From: Diplonema papillatum
Taxonomy: Eukaryota > Euglenozoa > Diplonemea > Diplonemida > Diplonemidae
Assembly (NCBI GenBank): GCA_030068145.1
Contig: JAPJBO010000977.1
Location: forward strand, 18,245-82,244
DNA: 64,000 nt
Reading direction: 5' to 3'
Below, in pieces: positions 58,106-64,000 of this stretch. Positions within the stretch are counted from its first letter, which is position 1. Each line of letters starts with the position of its first letter. The notes under the pieces are model-generated. The model was not told the DNA's origin and did no database searches. It saw only the letters and a program-made list of their open reading frames with translations. A program made the translations under genes and the position numbers.

Positions 58106-58683
58106 AAGGGGCTGCAAATTGGGTACCTTATGCGAGCTATCAACGACCTGTGCTGCGCCGACTCAGGAGTCGCCTCCTTCCCTGGGAAGTGGCGGCAGGG
58201 GGTCTGTTCCCTCCGCTGTTTTGGTGCGCCGGCTATGCCGGGTTGTACCCACCGCCCACGCTTTGCGGCTGGACGGAAGACCGAGTGGATGTTGGGCAAG
58301 CTGGAAACAATTTGCGCCCGTAACAGCTGGAACGATGCCGTGCCTGAATATCCGCACGACGTACCCTATGTTCAGTGGGAGTTGAGATTCTCTGTCAAGA
58401 TGCTAGCCGCCGCCATAGGGCGGGCTATTGCCAAAAGGAGGAGAGCCCGCGAAACAACGTGCCAACACACGCCTGCCAGGCGGTCTCGTCCGCCAGTCAG
58501 AACGCCCCCGGCTGCGCCACCATCGGTGCAACAATCATCTTTGACAGGGCCACGGCTCGCTCCGCGCCCACGGCGCAACGACTTGCGCCCGCCGTAGTAG
58601 TACGGGATAGTAGTGGGGCGACCGGATACTCCTCGGAGAGATGGTCCCTGCACTCTAACTCGTCTCTCTCTCTCTCTCTACGG
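58106..58683 (+). mobile_element. (CT)n-tailed retroposon inserted in the RT (copy B)
   Basis: The 578-bp insertion is flanked by TCTACGG (58099-58105 and 58677-58683). Removing it rejoins the RT frame exactly between the FIDD motif and the thumb. It encodes PYVQWELRFSVKMLAAAIGR and a basic tail, homologous to copies A and C, then the conserved 70-bp 3' end and a (CT)n tail. Copies differ in their 5' ends but share the 3' end, which fits target-primed reverse transcription of a LINE- or SINE-like element. Confidence 0.75.
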
Positions 58684-60103
58684 CATGGAGTATGGTGAAA
58701 CGTCGAAAGGTGTCGACGACGTAGTCTTTTTGGGGATGCGGATCCGGATGGAGAGGAATGACAAGACGGACTTCATTCGGATGTCTGTCCTGGACAAGGG
58801 TGAGGAATTCCCCTGGAATCCGATAAAGTACACCCACGTCGAATCCACGGTACCACGAAACACCGGAACCTCGATCTTCAAAGGCGCACTGATCCGAGCA
58901 GCGCGCATCTGCAACAACATGCCAGATCTGAAGGTCGAGGTCATGAAGGTGTACTACAGACTTCGGAACCGAGGATTCTCTGGACGGGAACTCCGGCGCA
59001 CGTTCGACACGTTCGTGGCACAAACGTACGGAAAGTACGAATTAGATGCGCGAGTGCTGTCACGGTTTCACCACTTCGTCGGAAAGGCCTATGACGAAGG
59101 TCGCCCGACCAACGAGGAAAAACCGTACATCAGCATCCGCACGCCGCAACCGCCCGACGGCTCACCGAAACATCCACCCGGGAGAACCTCGCCGCAGTCT
59201 ACGTCGCCGCACAAATCCGAACCCACCAGCACTACGCACCCTGCGACGAAACCAACAAACCCACCTGGACGCAACGGCATAACGAACATTCGCAACTCAT
59301 GTTTCTTCGCCGCCAGCGTGCAGTTCCTGGCGCGAAGGACGTCCTTCCGACTACAACTCGCAAACCTAACGCACCTGGACACCAACCAGCAGATGGTGCA
59401 GAGGCTGTTCACGGATTTCGACGCAGGCCAAAACATCCACGGTACAATGGCCACACTCCGGAGCCTCGTGTTCAACACGACGGCAGACGACTCCGCGCAT
59501 CGGGACGTGCACGAACTGCTGACGTGGATACGCTCCTGCGTGACGGGCGACGACGACGACCAAGCTACGGTGACATACTCCCGTTTGACAACGTGCACAA
59601 TATGCAAAGAGTCTTCACGAGCATCGCCGGCGTCAGAACCGTTCCTGATGCTTGAACTCAAAAACAGGGAGAAGCCCTACACCGAGTCAGTTGAGGATCT
59701 GATAAAGAAAGTGCAAAACAAGAGAGCAACCAAAGTGGACGACTTCCCCTGTAGCACCTGTAACAAAAGGACCGTTGGATCTACGAAGGAATATTACACA
59801 TTTCCAAAGCAAATGGATGTAACACTGCAACGAGCACAGCTATCGAAAAAAACACGCGAAGAAATAAAAATACCAGCCCGCACCCCGATCCGACAAACCA
59901 TACTGATCGGTGAAGACTCCTACACGGTAAAAGGCTTCATTATCCACACCGGAAGAGCAACGGCAGGTCATTACTATACCGTGTTAAAGGAAGACGATGA
60001 ATGGGTGTGCTACGACGACCAGCAAGTATCCGTACTCTCATGGGAGGAATGTGCCAGGAGGTTCACAACCAATGGCTACGTCATCTCTCTCGAGAAAGCG
60101 TAA
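58684..60103 (+). CDS. Penelope-like element ORF, part 2: RT thumb and USP deubiquitinase
   Basis: The first 140 codons are the Penelope RT C-terminal region (VVFLGMRIRMERND, ESTVPRNTGTSIF, YRLRNRGFSGRELRRTF). After a Pro/Thr-rich linker, a compact USP (peptidase C19) domain of about 270 residues follows. The Cys box is NGITNIRNSCFFAASVQFL, with the nucleophile codon at 59300-59302. The His box is AGHYYTVLKEDDEWVCYDD, with His at 59969-59971 and the Asp after it. Between them two Cys pairs, CTIC and CSTC, form the zinc-ribbon finger typical of USPs. Known USPs cleave ubiquitin from proteins; here the enzyme could shield the RT or its targets from proteasomal decay, or process the polyprotein. 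It ends at TAA 60101-60103. All active-site residues appear intact. Confidence 0.8.
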
Positions 60104-60305
60104 ACACTTTCACCTGGTGGAAGTAGTGCCCCGTGGCGGTTGGTTACGAGCCACAACCCAATTTGTAAACCCCCTTTTTTTAAAGAAAAACGGACGAAGG
60201 GAGGAGGAAGTGAAGCCATAGCACATGGTTTCAAACCACGGAGTCCTGGACTCCTTACCCACACTTCTTCAGTAAGGCAGACGCACAAAAGGACGGTGCC
60301 ACGGC

Positions 60306-60705
60306 ATGATTCGGCAGCCGCCCGCGGCAACGAAAAAGGAGACGGCGACGACCGGACGGGCGACCAAAAGGCCGCCACCAACGCCAGGAACCAGCGAACG
60401 ACCAGCGCTGAAGAAAAGGGTCGAAGGAAGGCCCGATCGCCGGCCGCAAGCGGAAGAAGACGAAGGCGACCACCCCCGACTCAGGGGTGCATCGAAGGAA
60501 GAAGAAGGTACCGAGGGCAAGCAGCTCTCAGAAACGACCGGGGACCACGGGCACACCAACGCCCTCGAAAGTGAAAAACGGACACACGTGCCCGCCCTCG
60601 TACTCGCCGACTCAGTCTCTGGAATCGCAAGAAAGCCAAACCCCGCTAGCTCCACAAATGCTCGACCTTGACGACGCAATGGCAGGTGACGACGTCATCC
60701 GATAA
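60306..60705 (+). CDS. Possible small charged ORF downstream of the retroelement
   Basis: ATG at 60306 opens 121 codons rich in Lys, Arg, Pro and Glu. Another frame overlapping from 60487 ends with the more protein-like SLESQESQTPLAPQMLDLDD and a stop at 60705, so a frameshift may lie near 60500. Composition resembles the basic N-terminus of the retroelement ORF. It may be a second element-encoded product or just 3' untranslated sequence. No family is recognised. Confidence 0.25.
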
Positions 60706-60960
60706 CCTGACTTTCAAGGCAGTGCATGTTAATCCACGTGGTTCATGTACTTCAAAGAACTCAATGCTAAACGAACATCGACGTGGGCGGCATAGAGAAA
60801 GAAGAACTACTCTACGGCACCAGAAAGTCCAAAAATACCATGGTAAAGAAAATTAAAATGAAAATTAAAAGTAAAAGGAGAAAAAAGAAATTGTCGACAA
60901 CGAAAGAAAAAACAGAAAAAACAGAAAACGAAAAAAAGAAGAAAAAAAGACTCTGCATTC

Positions 60961-61040
60961 CGCGAAGAAGACTTGATGCTAGCATCAAACACTTAGAGGC
61001 AAGTAGCGCCTGAACACGAAACTAAGATTTTCCCCCCGTG
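60961..61040 (+). repeat. Hairpin repeat (copy next to the DDE transposon)
   Basis: This copy has GAAGACTTGATGCTAGCATC with its full palindrome at 60973-60988, an AGGC...GCCT hairpin, and ACTAAGATTTTCCCCCCGTG. In the copy at 51609-51745 the CCCCCGTG is followed directly by GGCTTA sequence; here that continuation appears only at about 62211, after the tandem arrays. Confidence 0.65.
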
Positions 61041-61062
61041 AATTACTTTTTACCCCCGACAC

Positions 61063-61523
61063 GTACTTTCCACCCCCCGAAAAACGGGGGGTAAAGAGTA
61101 TAAATCCGGGGGTATAGAGTATAAATCGGGGGGTATAAATCGATGTCGGGGGGTGGAAATTGTTGTCGGGGGGTGGAAAGTACTTTTCGGGGGGTGGAAA
61201 GTACTTTTCGGGGGGTGGAAAGTACTTTTCGGGGGGTGGAAATTTTTGTCGGGGGGTGGAAAGTATTTTTCGGGGGGTGGAAAGTACTTGTCGGGGGGTG
61301 GAAATCTTTTTGTCGGGGGGCGGAAAGTATTTATCGGGGGGGTGGAAAGTACTTTCGGGGGGTGGAAAGTACTTTTCGGGGGGTGGAAATTTTTGGTCGG
61401 GGGGTGGAAAGTACTTTTCGGGGGGTGGAAAGTACTTTCGGGGGGTGGAAAGTACTTTCGGGGGGTGGAAAGTACTTTCGGGATTTTCGGGGTGGAAAGT
61501 ACTTTCCGGGGGGTGGATTGTTT
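61063..61523. repeat. G-rich tandem array (GGGGGGTGGAAAGTACTTTTC unit)
   Basis: About eighteen copies of a 20-22-bp unit containing a run of six or seven G. The unit varies between GGAAAGTACTTTTC and GGAAATTTTTGTC in its second half. The plus strand could form many G-quadruplexes. Long frames across it are artefacts. Confidence 0.9.
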
Positions 61524-61564
61524 TCTGGAGCGCGGCGGGACACTGTACTTGCACACACGAGAAT

Positions 61565-62135
61565 CGACCCGCAAACCCGCGAACCCGCATATCCGTTCCC
61601 GCAAACCCGCATACCCGAACCTGCAAACCCGCAAACCCAAACCCGCATACCCAAACCCGCATACCCGCGTACCCAAACCCGCAAACCCGAACCCGCATAC
61701 CCGTTCTCGCAAACCCGCATACCCGTTCCCGCAAACCCGCAAACCCAAACCCGCATACCCAAACCCGCAAACCCGCGTACCCAAACCCGCAAACCCGCAT
61801 ACCCGAACCCGTATACCCGTTCTCGCAAACCCGCATACCCGTTCCCGCAAACCCGCATACCCGAACCTGCAAACCCGCAAACCCAAACCCGCATACCCGC
61901 GTACCCAAACCCGCAAACCCGCATACCCGAACCCGCATACCCGTTCCCGCAAACCCGCATACCCGTTCCCGCAAACCCGCATACCCGTTCCCGCATACCC
62001 GAACCTGCAAACCCGCAAACCCAAACCCGCATACCCGCGTACCTAAACCCGCAACCCGCATACCCGAACCCGCATACCCGCAAACCCGCAAACCCAAGGA
62101 ATCGCAAACCCGCAAACCCCGCATACCCGCAAGCC
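61565..62135. repeat. Telomere-like degenerate CCCG array
   Basis: About 570 bp of 7- and 8-bp units: ACCCGCAA, ACCCGCAT, ACCCGAAC and ACCCAAAC. The minus strand reads GGGTTTGC/GGGTATGC, resembling a diverged telomeric repeat. Larger blocks (CGTTCCCGCAAACCCGCATA and neighbours) recur, showing higher-order duplication. Confidence 0.85.
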
Positions 62136-62419
62136 CGCAGACCTGCAGATTGTGGCTGGAACTGTTTTTGGACACTCAGGTTCCGCGCTGATGATGGTCC
62201 GCCTTATGTGCCCGTGGCTTAGAGGACCGAAACACGGCGCAGACGGGACCAGTGCGGTGTTGAGCACATACCCATTCCAAGCACGTTCTTGCAATCCCCC
62301 CACCCCCCAGTGCTGATGCTAAGGCCCCTAAACTCGGCATCGTTGTCAGCCGGACGGCAAGTGGGGCCCTTTTGAGGCTGCTTTTGGGGTGTTTCCCAGA
62401 GGAGTAAACGTTGCTTCCG

Positions 62420-63700
62420 TTTGTTTGGGCTTTCTTTTGTGAAAGTCAGGGTGCAAAGACGAGCCTGCCCACAGAGCACTTTTGAAGGCAGAATCTATGT
62501 CTGCATGTGATTGCCAAGTATGAGTCCGCGAGCCACTTGCACACCTCGTCACGGGTTGGTGCAGGAAGCTTCGCACTGTTTTCTGCAACAAGCTGTTGCG
62601 AGGACCAGTCTATCCACTTGGAACGAAGAAGTCGTCGCACCTTCAGATTGCAGGCGCTCTGGTCGCCAACATTCAAGTGACCTGACGTGTTCGGAGGTAC
62701 AATGAACACCAGCCAGCCCCGCGATCTCGCCTCCTTCACGACAGGAATGCTGTAGTGCGACTTGTACCCATCCACCATAACGAGAAGCCCATACTTCCCT
62801 GAGGGGAAGCTGGGTAATGTACAGCTGTACTCGAGCATTACTTCGTAGTCGCACACCTTCTTTTTGGCACGTGAAGTGCACGTTGATGTCGTGCTTGTGC
62901 CTGTTCTGGTAAAACGTGGGGCGGCCCCGTCCTTCCGTGATAGTTTTTGGCCCCTGCCAAACAACAAGTGGGTCCATCCTCACCTTTTCCGACACAGAGA
63001 TGTTTCTTTGGGTGTGCACCCCCCAGCTCAGGATAGCTGTCATGTTCCGCTTCTCGTTTCCAGCGGTGCATGCTCTGACCCGGGGCTCCACACTCTTTAC
63101 TGAGCACACCGTGGACTTCGCCAACGGGAGACAAATCTTCCAGAGAGAGAGAGAGACGAGTTAGAGTGCAGGGACCATCTCTCCGGGGAGTTTCCGGTCT
63201 CCTCACTTCTCTTCGCACTGCTACGGCGGGCGTAAGTCTTGCGGCTCTGCTACAGTGAGTGGCGGCACCGGAGTTGGTGCTGCAGCGGGCGCTCTGGCCG
63301 GCGGGCGAGCTCGTCTCGCGGGGGATCGCCGCCTTGTAACGCTGCGGGCCCTCTTCTTCCTCGCGACTGCGCGGCCTACGGCGGCGGCTAACACCTTGAT
63401 GGGAAACTTCAGCTTCCATTGATGGATCGCTTGGCGGGCAAGCGAAATAACCGAGTCGTTCCTGAGAGCTGGAGAGTGGCATATGAGCCAATCCTCCTTG
63501 TTGTTATCTTGTGTGTTCGCCGGAAACGCGACCACCAAGTTTCTAGATTCTTTGGGGGTCCAGGTGATGCCCTTCGTTCCCCTCATATTCGTGCTGCGAC
63601 GAGAGGCTCTTCTCCGTGAGACGGGTGTGTCAACTTCAATGAACTCAATAGGACGGCCAGGATCAAATACCCCTTGATTCCCCTTTCTGCAGAGCTTTTG
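62420..63700 (-). pseudogene. Decayed DDE-type (pogo/Tigger-like) transposase
   Basis: On the minus strand, codons near 63070-62900 read NEKRNMTAILSWG and DPLVVWQGPKTITEG. After a frame change near 62875 comes GLLVMVDGYKSHYS, then VFIVPPNTSGHLNVGDQSAC and a KVRRLLRSKW helix. This is the DDE_1 pattern: VDG.xSH with the second Asp, PPNTS..L...D with the third. The upstream end (LARQAIHQWK) is separated by the retroposon at 63143-63418, which removed 5' context of the first Asp. With one frameshift and one insertion it cannot make a full protein. Its flank (62211-62300) matches 51681-51745. Confidence 0.6.
63143..63418 (-). mobile_element. (CT)n-tailed retroposon inserted in the DDE transposase (copy C)
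   Basis: This 276-bp copy reads on the minus strand from the WKLKFPIKVLAAAVGRAV coding segment to the conserved 3' end and a (CT)n tail at 63143-63156. It is flanked by CTTCCA at 63137-63142 and 63413-63418. Removing it rejoins the transposase frame. Its 5' end is shorter than copy B, consistent with 5' truncation. Confidence 0.7.
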
Positions 63701-63919
63701 CATTCGGAAGACCAGCAGAAGGAAAAAAACCGCAACTTACCACGGGCAACCAAGGATCTGTATCTCCCAACTTGGGGGGCCCAAGAGATATTTTCCCGCC
63801 AGAACCTCCCAGAGAAAAGTACCCAAAAAAAAAAAATTTCCGCTGCGCGGGGCCAAAATCCCCCCCCACAGTAAAACACCCAAAAAAAAAAATTTCCCCG
63901 TGCGCGACCCCACCCCACT

Positions 63920-63979
63920 CCCCCCCGTGTATAAGATCGCCCTCATTTCTCAAAAAAACCGATCTTATACACGGGGGGG
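63920..63979. repeat. 20-bp perfect inverted repeat, possible element end
   Basis: CCCCCCCGTGTATAAGATCG (63920-63939) and its exact reverse complement (63960-63979) flank a 20-nt spacer. Weaker symmetry continues outward (GCGCGA against GCGCGAT). It may be the tip of a palindromic element that runs off the window. Before it, 63820-63900 holds two A-rich/TTTCC direct repeats. Confidence 0.7.
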
Positions 63980-64000
63980 GAGGGCGCGATCTAAACACGG

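Larger units (their letters stand above)
55014..60103 (+). mobile_element. Penelope-like retroelement with GIY-YIG, RT and USP domains
   Basis: This is a retroelement of Penelope-like type with the endonuclease at the N-terminus, as in the Chlamys/Naiad-type permuted elements, plus a C-terminal ubiquitin-specific-protease domain. The single long frame of about 1,500 codons is interrupted only by a 578-bp retroposon insertion (58106-58683). Outside the insertion there are no stops or frameshifts, so it was intact when hit. No terminal repeats were found, so the ends given are those of the coding region; the element probably extends to roughly 54.75 kb and 60.95 kb. Confidence 0.8.

Noticed and set aside
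61050..62175. Open frames of 324-396 codons on the minus strand (and similar plus-strand frames) across the 61-62 kb arrays
   Set aside because: They arise from tandem repeats lacking stops in several frames on both strands at once; no start context or domain exists.

Overview
The window is nuclear DNA of a microbial eukaryote. It has long GC-rich coding blocks, spliceosomal introns with GT/AG ends, large multidomain surface proteins, and wide gene-poor stretches full of dinucleotide microsatellites, minisatellites and transposon debris. No bacterial operons, rRNA genes or convincing tRNA genes are visible. The domain repertoire (EGF/IPT surface giants with the protist CxxCP-plus-membrane module, metacaspase-like folds, Penelope-like elements with an N-terminal nuclease) points to a free-living protist or alga. 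I cannot name the lineage from sequence alone.

Layout. 0-8.5 kb: repeats, retroelement remnants carrying an RNase H segment, long (TG)n tracts, and one LamG-type membrane protein gene (3.16-4.94 kb). 8.5-13.5 kb: a kelch protein gene and an ankyrin-repeat protein gene. 13.7-18.3 kb: a 283-bp MITE with a demonstrable empty site, then a hAT-transposase-derived gene. 19.4-23.5 kb: a large unknown protein with an acidic EF-hand-like region and three related W-rich helical repeats, followed by a decayed copy of its own 3' end. 25.2-29.6 kb: a protein with two tandem caspase/metacaspase-like domains that both lack the catalytic dyad. 32.5-52.2 kb: one giant gene of at least five exons (about 5,545 codons in view, all introns phase 0) encoding a surface protein; its first visible exon is preceded by a tandem duplicate killed by two in-frame stops. 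52.3-54.7 kb: 20-bp and 41-bp minisatellites, the latter with a 123-bp higher-order pattern. 54.7-60.9 kb: a Penelope-like retroelement whose single long frame joins an N-terminal GIY-YIG nuclease, a reverse transcriptase and a C-terminal ubiquitin-specific-protease (USP) domain, split by a 578-bp insertion. 61-64 kb: G-rich and telomere-like tandem arrays and a decayed DDE transposon.

Mobile elements interact repeatedly. A 5'-truncating retroposon family with a (CT)n tail inserted into both the Penelope-like element and the DDE transposase, leaving 6-7 bp target duplications. A short hairpin repeat related to the DDE transposon recurs in introns and intergenic DNA. The strongest candidate for an undescribed system is the nuclease-RT-deubiquitinase retroelement; the doubly inactivated metacaspase-like protein is second.
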